Shown here: piece after piece, positions 38,376-48,389 of the stretch | How the letters are laid out: each line of letters begins with the position of its first letter | Numbering within the stretch: the stretch's first letter is position 1 | Assembly: GCF_006717045.1 (NCBI RefSeq) | Contig: NZ_VFPH01000001.1 | Location: 1,550,001 to 1,614,000 of the forward strand | Source: Pseudonocardia cypriaca | GTDB taxonomy: Bacteria; Actinomycetota; Actinomycetes; Mycobacteriales; Pseudonocardiaceae | Reading direction: 5' to 3' | DNA length: 64,000 nucleotides | Program-made: the position numbers and the translations under genes | The notes under the pieces: generated by a model | Told to the model about the DNA's origin: nothing | What the model saw: only the letters and a program-made list of their open reading frames with translations | Database searches by the model: none

Positions 38376-39431
38376 TCAGCCGGCCGAGGCGGCCGCGCGG
38401 GCCTGCTCGTGGATCCGGCGGGCGACGTCGCTGGTGAGCTTCTGGTCGACCAGCGGGCGGATCGCCGCCGCGAACGCCTCGGTGTCCACCTCGTTGAACT
38501 GCGCGCCCGCGTCCTTCGCGGCCTGGGTGACCCTCGCGATCTCGGTCTTCCAGAGCTGCCCCTCCTCCTCGATGGCGGCGCGCACCTCCTCGGTGAAGAT
38601 TGCCCGGTGCTCGGGGGACATGCCCTCGAGGACCGCCGGGTTGACGATCAGGTAGTCCGGGAGCATGAGGTGGCGGGTGTAGCTGTAGTACGGCGCGACC
38701 TCGGAGTGCTTGGAGTTGAAGTAGGTCAGCTCGTTGTTCTCGGCGGCGTCGATGACGCCTGACTGGAGGGCGGTGTAGACCTCGCCCATCCCCATCGGCG
38801 TGCCGCTGCCGCCCATCAGCCGGATCATCGCGATGTTCGTGTCGGACTCGATGACGCGGACCTTCATCCCGGCGAGGTCGGCGGGCGTCGTGATCGGGCC
38901 CCGCGGGTTGTACATCGAGCGGATGCCGCCGTGGAACGCGCCCAGCACCTGGATGTTCTGGCCGGCGAGCGAGGAGTAGAGCTCGGAGACGATCGCGGGG
39001 TCGTTGGCGGCCCGGCGCTGGTGGTCCTGCGAGTCGAACGTGAACGGCAGGTTGAAGGCGACGAAGTCGGGGTTGAAGTTCTCCAGCAGCGGGCTGGCGA
39101 CCATCGACATGTCCAGCGCCCCGGACTGGACCAGCTCGATCGTCTCGCGCTGGGCGCCGAGGGTCTCGTTGGGGTAGACCTCGATGCCGTACCGGCCGCC
39201 GGTGCGCTCCGCGAGCCGCTCGCCCATGGCCCGCATGGCGATGAACTGCGGGTGGTTCTCCGGCTGGTTGAACGCGACCCGGAACACCGTCTCGGCGGAC
39301 GCGGCGGCCGAGCCGCCCGCGGCCGCGCCGCCCCCGACGGTGCCGGGGGACCCGGTGCCGGCGCTGCACGCGCTCACCAGGAGCGCTGCCGCGGCCACGC
39401 CCGCGAGCGCGGCTGCCTTCCTTCGACCCAT
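38376..39431 (-). CDS. dctP: TRAP substrate-binding lipoprotein (DctP)
   Basis: A 351-residue extracytoplasmic binding protein. Lipobox LLVSAC (Cys about 22) anchors it; a Gly/Ala/Ser-rich linker follows. Family motifs include GERLAERTGGRYGIEVYPNE and the substrate-binding region LAGMKVRVIES (the Arg usually contacts a carboxylate, about 193). ATG 39431 is chosen over 39452 because of an AGGGAG site 8 nt upstream. It heads the operon behind two operator-like repeats. Confidence 0.92.
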   Translation of the reverse strand: MGRRKAAALAGVAAAALLVSACSAGTGSPGTVGGGAAAGGSAAASAETVFRVAFNQPENHPQFIAMRAMGERLAERTGGRYGIEVYPNETLGAQRETIELVQSGALDMSMVASPLLENFNPDFVAFNLPFTFDSQDHQRRAANDPAIVSELYSSLAGQNIQVLGAFHGGIRSMYNPRGPITTPADLAGMKVRVIESDTNIAMIRLMGGSGTPMGMGEVYTALQSGVIDAAENNELTYFNSKHSEVAPYYSYTRHLMLPDYLIVNPAVLEGMSPEHRAIFTEEVRAAIEEEGQLWKTEIARVTQAAKDAGAQFNEVDTEAFAAAIRPLVDQKLTSDVARRIHEQARAAASAG

Positions 39432-39458
39432 GGCGGACTCCCTTGTCGGCATGATTAT

Positions 39459-39482
39459 GGAACTAAGTTCCGCACGACGGAA
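39459..39482. promoter_or_regulatory. Overlapping inverted repeats, candidate IclR operator
   Basis: GGAACTAAGTTCC (39459-39471) and TTCCGCACGACGGAA (39468-39482) are overlapping symmetric sequences 28-51 bp upstream of the dctP start. IclR-family sites often take this form, and the only regulator in the operon is IclR type. Confidence 0.55.
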
Positions 39483-39526
39483 CAAGGTCACGCTACTGGC
39501 GACGGTCGCGGCGCACAAGAGGGTTT

Positions 39527-39540
39527 GGCAAGCGCTTGCC
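39527..39540. promoter_or_regulatory. LacI-type operator palindrome
   Basis: GGCAAGCGCTTGCC is a perfect 14-bp palindrome with the central CG typical of LacI-family operators. It lies between dctP and the BASS gene, which diverge, so it could control either. No LacI-family gene is in the window. Confidence 0.55.
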
Positions 39541-39629
39541 GGAGCGGGACCGGCTGGAGCCCCGATCGCGGTTACGTATGGTGACCACGGGCCGGGCGTC
39601 GGGCGCGGCCGTGGAAGGAGGGGCGACGC

Positions 39630-40589
39630 GTGCGCCGTCTGCAGCAGGTCAGCGAGCTCGCCGGCCGGTGGTTCCCGCTGGTCGTGATCGTGGCCGGGGC
39701 GATCGCGCTGGCCGTCCCCGGCGCCTTCCGCGGCTGGTCCGCCGCGGTGCCGTGGCTGCTGGCGCTGATCATGCTGGGCATGGGGCTGACGCTGCGGCCG
39801 GTCGACTTCGCCTACGTCGCGCGCCGCCCCGTCGCCTTCGTCATCGGTGTCGTCGCCCAGTTCGTGATCATGCCGGGGCTCGGCTGGCTGCTGGCCACGG
39901 CGCTGCCCCTGAGCCCGGAGCTCGCCGTCGGCGTGATCCTCGTGGCGTGCGCGCCGGGCGGCACGGCGTCCAACGTGATGGTCTTCCTCGCCAAGGGCGA
40001 CACCGCGCTGTCGGTGGCGATGACATCGGCGTCGACGCTGCTCGCGCCGCTGGTCACGCCGATGCTCGTGCTGCTGCTGGCCGGTCGGTTCCTGCCCGTG
40101 CAGCCCGGGGCGCTGTTCCTGTCGATCGTGCAGATCGTGCTGGTGCCCGTGGTGCTCGGGTTCCTGCTGCGGCGGTTCGCGGAGCGGCAGGTCGAGAAGG
40201 TCGTGCCCGCGCTCCCGCTCGTGTCGGTCGTCGGGATCACCGCGGTGGTCATGGCGGTGGTCGCGGGCAGCGCGTCGGCGTTGCTGGCGTCCGGGCTCGT
40301 GATCGGCGTCGCCGTCGTGCTGCACAACGTGCTCGGCCTGGGGCTGGGGTACCTCGCCGCCCGGCTCGCCGGGCTCGACGAGACCGCCCGCCGGGCCATC
40401 TCCATCGAGGTCGGGATGCAGAACTCGGGCCTGTCCGCGAGTCTCGCCACCACCCACTTCAACCCGGTCGCGGCGCTGCCCGCTGCCGTGTTCTCGGTGT
40501 GGCACAACGTCAGCGGGTCGATCCTCGCCGGCTACTGGGCGCGCCGCCCGGTCGCCGCCACGCGGGACCGGGCGCACTCCAGGCCGTAG
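39630..40589 (+). CDS. Bile acid:sodium symporter-family transporter
   Basis: A 319-residue protein with about 10 hydrophobic segments. Family motifs include LIMLGMGLTLRPVDF, VILVACAPGGTASNVMVFLA (about 105-125) and IEVGMQNSGLSASLA. GTG start with GGAGG upstream. Bacterial members carry organic anions such as keto acids and pantoate, so a link to the neighbouring keto-acid catabolism is plausible but unproven. Confidence 0.88.
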   Translation: MRRLQQVSELAGRWFPLVVIVAGAIALAVPGAFRGWSAAVPWLLALIMLGMGLTLRPVDFAYVARRPVAFVIGVVAQFVIMPGLGWLLATALPLSPELAVGVILVACAPGGTASNVMVFLAKGDTALSVAMTSASTLLAPLVTPMLVLLLAGRFLPVQPGALFLSIVQIVLVPVVLGFLLRRFAERQVEKVVPALPLVSVVGITAVVMAVVAGSASALLASGLVIGVAVVLHNVLGLGLGYLAARLAGLDETARRAISIEVGMQNSGLSASLATTHFNPVAALPAAVFSVWHNVSGSILAGYWARRPVAATRDRAHSRP

Positions 40590-40602
40590 CGGTCGGCCGC
40601 GG

Positions 40603-41820
40603 TCAGTCGAGCCGGCCCGGGAACAGCAGCGAGAGCTCTGCGGGGTAGGTGGCGATCAGGCGCAGCTCGTCGTCGGTCAGGGGGCGGCCGGTCATCGCGT
40701 TGCACAGCTGCACCAGCTCGAACGAGCGCTCCTCGTCGACCGGTTCGAGGCCGAGGCCCTCCATGACGTGGCGGAACCCGGCCTTGCCGCCGTACTCGCC
40801 CGTGAGCACGACCCGGCCGGAGCGCGCGTGCCAGTCGTCGGGGAACGGGCCGAGGCTTGCCTCGTCGTACAGCTCGTAGTTGCCGTGGTCCTTGAGCGCG
40901 CCGTCGGCGTGGATGCCCGACTCGTGCGCGAAGGCGTTGCGGCCCACGCCCACCTGGTTGTGGGGGAGTGGCTGGCCGAACGCGTAGCTCGCCCACAGCG
41001 CGAAACGGCGGGCCCAGCGGAGGTCGAGGGCGTCGCCGATCTCGGCGTCGACGCCGAAGCCGTGCTCGAAGGCGAGGATCGTCGATAGGAGGTCGGCGTT
41101 GCCCGAGCGCTCCCCGATGCCGTTGACGCAGGTGTTGATCCAGGCGTCCTGCCCGGCGTCGAGGTCGCCGAGCGCCCCTGACACGGAGTTGGCGACGGCC
41201 ATGCCGAGGTCGTTGTGGCAGTGCGTCTCCACGGGCATGCCGGAACCGGCGGCGAGCCCGGCGAACCGTTCCCGGATGCGGCCGGGGGTGTCGCCGCCGA
41301 TCGTGTCGCAGTAGCGCACCCGGTCGGCGCCCGCCTCCTTCGCGGCGAGGGCGAACTCCAGGAGGAAGCCGTCGTCGGTGCGGGAGCCGTCCTCGGCGTT
41401 CACGCCAACCGTCTCGGCCCCGCCCTGCTTCGCGACGCGGACGGCCGCGGTGGTCTCCCGGATGATCGCGTCGCGGTCCAGCTTCCCGCGGAACTTGTTC
41501 TTGATCATGTAGTCGGACGTGGAGATCGACAGGTTGTAGTGCCGCAGGCCGAGCGGCACGGCCTTCTCGACGTCCGCCGCAACGCCGCGGCACCAGCCGG
41601 CGAGGCGCAGGTCGCCGAACGCGCCCGCCTTCTCCAACGCCACCTGCGCCCGGACGTAGGGCACCTCGTGGTGGAGGAACGGGAAGCCGATCTCGGACTG
41701 CGCCACCCCGAGCCGGCCCAGGTACCAGTTGACCACCGTCTTGCCGAACTTGGACAGGCCGATGCGTGCGGTCTGCACGCCGTCGCGGTTGGTGACGTCC
41801 AGGAAATGCACTCGTGGCAT
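40603..41820 (-). CDS. Homocitrate/isopropylmalate synthase-family enzyme
   Basis: A 405-residue DRE-TIM metallolyase. Catalytic DVTNRDGVQ at the N-terminus, metal-binding HCHNDLGMAVAN (about 205) and INTCVNGIGERSGNADL match the LeuA/NifV/citramalate group, which condenses acetyl-CoA with a 2-keto acid. The C-terminal LeuA regulatory domain is absent, as in NifV and homocitrate synthase. Substrate cannot be read from the sequence. It is divergent from the HTH-citrate synthase gene. Confidence 0.82.
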   Translation of the reverse strand: MPRVHFLDVTNRDGVQTARIGLSKFGKTVVNWYLGRLGVAQSEIGFPFLHHEVPYVRAQVALEKAGAFGDLRLAGWCRGVAADVEKAVPLGLRHYNLSISTSDYMIKNKFRGKLDRDAIIRETTAAVRVAKQGGAETVGVNAEDGSRTDDGFLLEFALAAKEAGADRVRYCDTIGGDTPGRIRERFAGLAAGSGMPVETHCHNDLGMAVANSVSGALGDLDAGQDAWINTCVNGIGERSGNADLLSTILAFEHGFGVDAEIGDALDLRWARRFALWASYAFGQPLPHNQVGVGRNAFAHESGIHADGALKDHGNYELYDEASLGPFPDDWHARSGRVVLTGEYGGKAGFRHVMEGLGLEPVDEERSFELVQLCNAMTGRPLTDDELRLIATYPAELSLLFPGRLD

Positions 41821-41881
41821 ACGGCGACGTTGACACACGTCTTCAACGTGTATCAATATTGATTTTAGTCAATACACAGGG
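41821..41881. promoter_or_regulatory. AT-rich divergent operator between two acyl-CoA condensing enzymes
   Basis: This gap contains ATCAATATTGAT (41852-41863, perfect palindrome), flanking TTGACA (41830-41835) and complementary AGTCAA, and an ACACGT/ACGTGT pair. It is strikingly AT-rich for this genome. It must hold both promoters, and the palindrome could be the site for the HTH domain of the adjacent citrate synthase. Confidence 0.55.
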
Positions 41882-43087
41882 GTGGGTGTGGAGGAGATCG
41901 ACGCGGCGGAGGCCGCGCGCCGCCTCGGGGTCAAGCCGGCCACGCTGTACGCCTACGTCAGCCGGGGAGTCCTCCGTCGCAGGAGCGACGGGCGGCGGAG
42001 CACGTTCGACGCCGCCGAGGTGGAGCTGCTCGCCCGCCGGGGCAGGCCGCGGCGTGCGCCCGAGACCGAGCTGGTGGTCGAGTCGGGCATCACGGCGCTC
42101 GTCGGTGGCCGCCCCTACTACCGCGGACACGACGTGTTGGCGCTGGCCGGCGCCGCCCGATACGAGCAGGTGGCCGCCTGGCTCTGGACGGGGGAGCCGG
42201 AGGCCCTGACGGATCCGGTGCAGCGCTGGCAGGTGGCACCCGATGCGGCGGCCGCGGCGCGCGACGCACAGCGCGGGCTGCCCGATGACCTGCTGCCGCT
42301 CGACCGCATGCCGGTGATCGTCACCGTGCTGGCCGGTCTCGACCCGCTCCGCTTCCAGCTCGACCCGCCCGCTGTGGTCGCTGCCGGGCAGACCATCGTG
42401 GCCGGGCTGGTCGAGGGCCTGCCGATCCCCGAGGGCGGCTCGCGGCTCGACGGCTCGGTCGCGCGGCGGCTCTGGTGCCGGCTCACCACGCGCCCGCCGG
42501 ACGGCTTGCTCGACGTCCTCGAGGCCACGATGGTGCTGCTCGCCGACCATGAGCTGGCCGCCTCCACGCTCGCCGCCCGCGTGGCGGCCTCGGTGCGGGC
42601 CGACCCGTACGCCGTGGTGCTCGCCGGGCTCGGGGTGCTCTCCGGCCCGCTGCACGGTGGCGCCTCGCTCTCCGCGGAGCGGATGCTCGACGAGGTGCGG
42701 GAGCCGTCCCGGGCGGCGCGCGTGATCGCCGACCGCCTGCGCCGCGGCGAGCGCATCCCCGGTCTCGGACACCGCGTCTACCCGGGTGCCGACCGTCGCG
42801 GTGTGCGCCTGATGGAGCTGCTGCGGGAAGCGGTGCCGGGGGACGAGCGGCTGGCGGCCGCCGAGGCCGTCATCGCCGAGGCCGGACGCCGCAAGCTGCC
42901 AGCGCCCAACGCCGACCTCGCGGTGGCGTGCCTCGCGCGCGCAGCGGACATGGTGCCGGGGGCAGGTGCGGCGATAGCCGCGGTGGCCCGCACCGCGGGC
43001 TGGTTGGCGCACGGGATGGAGGAGTACGCACGCGATCGGATCCTGCGGCCGCGCGCCGTCTACACCGGTCCGCCGCCGCGTTCCTGA
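41882..43087 (+). CDS. HTH-citrate synthase fusion
   Basis: A 401-residue two-part protein. An N-terminal MerR-like HTH (EAARRLGVKPATLYAYVSRG, about 9-28) is joined to a citrate synthase fold. Catalytic elements are GPLHGGAS (His, about 258), GLGHRVYPGADRRG (His, about 300) and a late Arg in the C-terminal region. The starting GTG (41882) has a nearby alternative at 41888. DNA binding suggests an enzyme that also regulates, possibly its own gene and the divergent condensing enzyme. Activity as citrate or methylcitrate synthase is unproven. Confidence 0.85.
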   Translation: MGVEEIDAAEAARRLGVKPATLYAYVSRGVLRRRSDGRRSTFDAAEVELLARRGRPRRAPETELVVESGITALVGGRPYYRGHDVLALAGAARYEQVAAWLWTGEPEALTDPVQRWQVAPDAAAAARDAQRGLPDDLLPLDRMPVIVTVLAGLDPLRFQLDPPAVVAAGQTIVAGLVEGLPIPEGGSRLDGSVARRLWCRLTTRPPDGLLDVLEATMVLLADHELAASTLAARVAASVRADPYAVVLAGLGVLSGPLHGGASLSAERMLDEVREPSRAARVIADRLRRGERIPGLGHRVYPGADRRGVRLMELLREAVPGDERLAAAEAVIAEAGRRKLPAPNADLAVACLARAADMVPGAGAAIAAVARTAGWLAHGMEEYARDRILRPRAVYTGPPPRS

Positions 43088-43207
43088 GACCCGCCTGACG
43101 TGGTCGGGGTCACTCGTGGCAAATTATGAGTACGGCGTACCCCGGATCCTGGTCCATCGTTGAGGGACGAGGTGGTCTTCGGGGACGACTGCCTGCAGGG
43201 GGGAATC

Positions 43208-43893
<686 letters not shown>

Positions 43894-43897
<4 letters not shown>

Positions 43898-45108
43898 TCT
43901 GGGAGGTCGTGCGCATCGCGCTGCGCGGCCTGCGGGCCAACAAGCTGCGCTCGGCACTCACCACTCTCGGCATCATCATCGGTGTCTCGGCGGTCATCCT
44001 GCTCACGGCGCTCGGCAACGGGATCCAGGCGGGGTTCAACGAGCAGTTCGGATCGCTCAACACCCAGATCACCGTGCAGCCGACCGAGGGCGGGGTGCCC
44101 GGTGGTGGCCAGGCCCGCGATCTCACCGAGAACGACATGGAGGCGATCGCCAACCCGAGGAACGCGCCCGACGTGGCCTCGGTGACCCCGATCGTGGGCG
44201 GCGCCGCCCTGTTGCAGCGCGACGGCCAGCAGTACCGCACCTCCGTCACGGGCACCACGGCCGACTACCTCAGGATCACCGACCGGGAGCTGACGGCGGG
44301 GCGCGCCTTCACCGAGCAGGAGGTCCGCACCAACGCCAAGGTGGTGGTGCTCGGCCCGGAGACGGTCACGCAGCTGTTCGGGGGCAACGCGACGGCCGCG
44401 CTGAACCAGGAGATCCGGATCGGCCGAGCGGTGTTCCGGGTGATCGGCACCGTCGAGGCGACGGGCCAGCAGGACGACGTCGCGATCATGCCGATCGGCG
44501 CGGCCCGCAGCTACCTCACCGGTGGCGAGGACGAGCTGGACACCATCATCGTCCGGGCGCGGTCGGCCGAGGCGGTGACGGCGGCCGCGGAGCAGATCAC
44601 CGAGGTCCTGTCCGACCGCCACAACATCCGCGACCCCGCCAAGCGCGACTTCGACGTGCAGGCGCTGCAGCAGCAGATCCAGGAGGCCACGCAGTTCCTG
44701 TCGTTCCTGACGCTGTTCACCGCCGCCGTCGCCGGGATCTCGCTGATCGTCGGCAGCATCGGCGTCGCGAACATCATGCTGGTGACGGTCACGGAGCGGA
44801 CCAGGGAGATCGGCATCCGCAAGGCGATCGGCGCCCGGCCCCGCGTGATCCTCGGGCAGTTCCTGCTCGAGTCGGTGTTCCTGTCCGGGCTGGGTGGGCT
44901 GATCGGGATCGCGCTCGGTGTGGGTCTCTCGCTCACCGGGGCCGCGGTCCTCCCGCAGGTGTTCCCCGACTTCCCGGCGCCGTCGGTCGACCCGGGCTCG
45001 ATCGTCCTGTCGTTCACGTTCAGCTTGCTCATCGGCCTGATCGCGGGTGGTTATCCCGCCCACCGCGCGTCGCGCCTGCGCCCGATCGAGGCCCTCCGAT
45101 ACCAATGA
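43894..45108 (+). CDS. MacB-type ABC permease
   Basis: A 404-residue FtsX/MacB-family permease. TM1 is in TTLGIIIGVSAVILLTALGNG (about 22-42), a large extracytoplasmic MacB core (about 50-270) follows, then three C-terminal TMs including SLIVGSIGVANIMLVTVTER. GTG 43894 overlaps the ATPase stop (GTGA). It couples ATPase cycles to movement of the external domain; substrate unknown. Confidence 0.93.
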
Positions 45109-45152
45109 CCCGCGCGAGAGTCGGACCAGAAGTGACCAAGGCAGGAGCTCCC

Positions 45153-46829
45153 ATGTCCCGAACGACCGGTCGGCGCGCCTGGGCGGCATGCGCCATCGGT
45201 GCGGCCGCGGTGCTGGCCCTCGCGGGCTGCACCGCGGAGACGCCGCCACCGCCCACGCTGCGCGTGGACCGGGGGCCGGTGCAGACGACCGTGTCGGCGT
45301 CGGGGAACCTCGTCGCGATCTCCGAGCAGACGCTCGGCTTCCCCAGGCGCGGGCAGATCACGCAGGTGCTCGTCGGCGTCGGCGACCGGGTCGTGCCCGG
45401 GCAGGAGCTCGCCCGCATCGACGACTTCGCGCTCCGCCAGACCCTCCAGCAGCAGCAGGCGAGCGTCGCGGAGGCGCAGGCCGAGCTGGACCGGGCCACG
45501 GGCGGCAACCGCGTGAACGCCACCGGGCGCACGCTCGACCAGGCGCGGGAGATCCTCGATGCGGTCAAGAAGCAGGTCGACGAGACCAACGACCTGAACC
45601 GCTCGGCCACCAACCGGGCGCGGGACCAGCTCGAATTCGACAAGAAGGTGCTCGACCGCGCCCAGGACACGCTGCGCCGGGACGAGGACGCGTGCGAGGA
45701 CGGGGACGACAGCCCGCCGCCCACGACGACGAGGCCGCCGAGCTCGTCGACCAACCCCCCCGCCGCAGAGGGTGACTCGGACGACGAGGACAGCGGTTCC
45801 CGCGTGGAGGGTGCCTCGTTCCGCGTGGAGGGCATCTCGCAGAGCACGACCCCTGCCGGCGCCTGTGAACGGCTCGACGCCGACCGCACCGCCGTCGACA
45901 ACGCGAAGCGCACGGTCCTCCAGTCGGAGGCCGCGCTGGACGAGGCGAAGCACCGCGAGGACGTCGACCGGGCGGCCGGGCAGGTGACGATCGAGCGGGA
46001 GCAGCAGACCGTCATCTCGGCGGAGAACGACAGCGGCGCGGCGCGCAACGACCGGCCGGCCGACATCGAGGTCCGGCGGGCGCAGCTGCGCAACGCGCAG
46101 GCGGCCGCCCGGGTCGCGCAGCAGGACGTCGACAACACGGTGCTGTACGCCCCGGTCGCGGGCGTCGTGTCCGCGATCAACGGGCGGGTCGGCGAGTTCG
46201 TGGGCGAGGCGACCGGCACCACGCCGGTCGCGCCCGGCAGCACGGCGACGCTCCCCGAGACCAGCGAGCTGGCCTCCAGCAGCAGCTCCGGAAGCAGCGG
46301 CGGGTCGACCGCAGGCGCCTTCATGGTGCTGAACAACGTCGACTCGTTCCAGCTGGTCGTGCCGTTCGAGGAGTCGGACGCCGCGCGCATCGCCGTCAAC
46401 CAGCCGGTGGAGGTCACGGTCGACGCACTTCCCGACCTCCGCGCGCCTGCCACCGTGCTGGCGATCGCGCCCGCGGGCACCCCGTCGTCCGGGATCGTGC
46501 AGTACAACGCCACGATCGTGCTGCGCGAGGGCAGCGACACCCGGCTGCGCGACGGCCAGACCGCACTGGCCAACGTCATCGTCGAGTCGGTGGACAACGC
46601 GCTACGCGTGCCGTCGGCCACGGTCCGGCGCGAAGGGTCGACCACCATCGTCGACGTCCGCGGCGACGACAACCAGCCGGTCCCGACGCCGTTCGAGGCC
46701 GGTGCGGTCGGCGACGAGTACACGCAGGTGCTCTCCGGTCTCCGGGAGGGCCAGGAGCTCCTGCTCCCGCCCCCGCCGGCCGCAGCCGGTGGCGACGGCG
46801 GCGGAGGTGGCCCCGGCGGCGGTGGCTGA
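45153..46829 (+). CDS. HlyD/MacA-like lipoprotein adaptor
   Basis: A 558-residue lipoprotein (lipobox ALAGC near 25). A biotinyl-lipoyl half motif (ITQVLVGVGDRVVPGQELARID, about 65-86) and its partner (VLYAPVAGVVSAINGRVGEFV) flank a long coiled-coil hairpin. The hairpin has an acidic, Ser/Pro-rich insert (DSPPPTTTRPPSSS, EGDSDDEDSGS) not typical of MacA. The tail is poly-Gly/Pro. ATG 45153 has AGGAG upstream; ATG 45105 overlaps the permease stop and is an alternative. Confidence 0.88.
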   Translation: MSRTTGRRAWAACAIGAAAVLALAGCTAETPPPPTLRVDRGPVQTTVSASGNLVAISEQTLGFPRRGQITQVLVGVGDRVVPGQELARIDDFALRQTLQQQQASVAEAQAELDRATGGNRVNATGRTLDQAREILDAVKKQVDETNDLNRSATNRARDQLEFDKKVLDRAQDTLRRDEDACEDGDDSPPPTTTRPPSSSTNPPAAEGDSDDEDSGSRVEGASFRVEGISQSTTPAGACERLDADRTAVDNAKRTVLQSEAALDEAKHREDVDRAAGQVTIEREQQTVISAENDSGAARNDRPADIEVRRAQLRNAQAAARVAQQDVDNTVLYAPVAGVVSAINGRVGEFVGEATGTTPVAPGSTATLPETSELASSSSSGSSGGSTAGAFMVLNNVDSFQLVVPFEESDAARIAVNQPVEVTVDALPDLRAPATVLAIAPAGTPSSGIVQYNATIVLREGSDTRLRDGQTALANVIVESVDNALRVPSATVRREGSTTIVDVRGDDNQPVPTPFEAGAVGDEYTQVLSGLREGQELLLPPPPAAAGGDGGGGGPGGGG

Positions 46830-46864
46830 TGTCCCCCGTGGCGGGATCGCGCTAGCGTCACGGC

Positions 46865-48346
46865 GTGATCGATCCGCCGCGGGTCCGGGTGGCGTGGGGC
46901 GGGCTCGCCGCGCTCGCGGGTGCGGTGGCCGCCCTGCTGCTCGCCACGTCCGGCCGCTACGGGTACCACCGCGACGAGCTGTACTTCCTGCGTGCCGGGC
47001 GGGAGGCGGCCTTCGGCTACGTCGACCAGCCGCCGCTCACTCCGCTGCTGGCCCGCGCGATGGACGCGTTGCTGCCCGGTTCGCTCACCGGGTTGCGCCT
47101 GCCCTCGGTGCTCGCCTCGGCCCTCGTGGTGCTGCTCACCGGCCTGATCGCCCGTGAGCTGGGCGGCGGGCGAGGGGCGCAGCTGCTGGCCGCGGCGAGC
47201 ATGGGCGTCTCGGCGGTGCTGCTGGCCGTCGGGCACCTGCTGTCGACCACCACGTTCGACCTGCTCGCCTGGACCGCCCTGACGTGGCTGCTGGCGCGCT
47301 CGCTGCGCGACGGCGGTCCGATCTGGCTCGCCACCGGCGCAGTGGCCGGTCTCGCCCTGCAGAACAAGTCACTGCCGCTGGTGCTGCTCGCGGGGGTTCT
47401 CGTCGGCGTGCTGGCGGTCGGGCCGCGGGCGGCGCTGGCGAGCGTGTGGCCGTGGCTCGGCACCGCAGGGGCGCTCGCGATCTGGGCGCCGAACCTGGCC
47501 TGGCAGGCCGCGAACGGGTTCCCGGTGTTCACGCTGGCCGGCGCGATCGCGGGCGGCAGCTCCGCCAGCAGCGAGCCGTGGTACCTGTTCGTGCCGTTCC
47601 AGCTGGTCCTCGTGAGTCCCCTGCTCGTGCCGGTGTGGGTGCTGGGCTGGTGGCGCCTGGCCCGCGACCCGGCGCTGCGCACGTGGCGGTCGTTCGCCGT
47701 GGCCTACGTGCTGGTGGCCGTGCTGTTCCTGGTGACGGGCGGCAAGCCCTACTACCTGGCGGGCTTCTTCCCCCTGCTGCTCGCGGCGGGCGCGCCGGCC
47801 GTGGTCGCCTGGGCGGCCCGCGGCGCCCGCCGGGTTCGGTCCGGCCTGCTGGTGGCCGCCCTCGCGCTGAGCCTCGCGATGTCGGCGTTCCTCATGCTGC
47901 CGCTCGTCCCGGTCGGCGACCTGGCCCGCACCCCGGTGCCGGACGTCAGCTCGGACGCGGGGGAGACCGTCGGCTGGCCCGAGTTCGCCGCGACCGTCGC
48001 CGCCGTGCACGAGCGGGTGCCCGCAGGCGAGCGCGTCGCGGTGCTCACCGGGAACTACGGCGAGGCGGGCGCCGTCGACCGGTTCCTGCCCGCGCTCGCG
48101 CCCGCCCACAGCGGCCACAACGCGTACTGGGCCTGGGGTCCGCCGCCCGAGGACGCCGCGACCCTGATCGTCGTCGGCGTGGACGAGGCGCGGCTGCGCC
48201 AGTGGTTCGGCCGGGTCGAGCTCGCCGCACGCATCGACAACGGGGTCGGCCTGGACAACGACGAGCAGGGCGAGCCGGTCTGGCTGGTCCGCGAGCGGCG
48301 CATCCCCTGGTCGCAGCTGTGGCCGCAGCTGCGCGACATCGGGTAG
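46865..48346 (+). CDS. GT39-type membrane glycosyltransferase
   Basis: A 493-residue polytopic protein starting at GTG. The catalytic-region pattern GYHRDELYFLRAGREAAFGYVDQPPLTPLL (Asp-Glu early, then the VDQPP loop; about 33-60) is typical of ArnT/PMT-like dolichol- or polyprenyl-phosphate-sugar transferases. About 10 TMs and a soluble C-terminal domain (about 360-493). Acceptor unknown. Confidence 0.85.
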   Translation: MIDPPRVRVAWGGLAALAGAVAALLLATSGRYGYHRDELYFLRAGREAAFGYVDQPPLTPLLARAMDALLPGSLTGLRLPSVLASALVVLLTGLIARELGGGRGAQLLAAASMGVSAVLLAVGHLLSTTTFDLLAWTALTWLLARSLRDGGPIWLATGAVAGLALQNKSLPLVLLAGVLVGVLAVGPRAALASVWPWLGTAGALAIWAPNLAWQAANGFPVFTLAGAIAGGSSASSEPWYLFVPFQLVLVSPLLVPVWVLGWWRLARDPALRTWRSFAVAYVLVAVLFLVTGGKPYYLAGFFPLLLAAGAPAVVAWAARGARRVRSGLLVAALALSLAMSAFLMLPLVPVGDLARTPVPDVSSDAGETVGWPEFAATVAAVHERVPAGERVAVLTGNYGEAGAVDRFLPALAPAHSGHNAYWAWGPPPEDAATLIVVGVDEARLRQWFGRVELAARIDNGVGLDNDEQGEPVWLVRERRIPWSQLWPQLRDIG

Positions 48347-48389
48347 CAATCCGCTTGCGTGCCCCTCGCCCGACCTGGATCTTGTCCCG

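Noticed and set aside
36470..38437. Long plus-strand frame (655 codons) opposite dctQ-dctM-kduI
   Set aside because: It is His/Asp/Arg-rich antisense sequence without domains; the opposite strand carries three clear operon genes.
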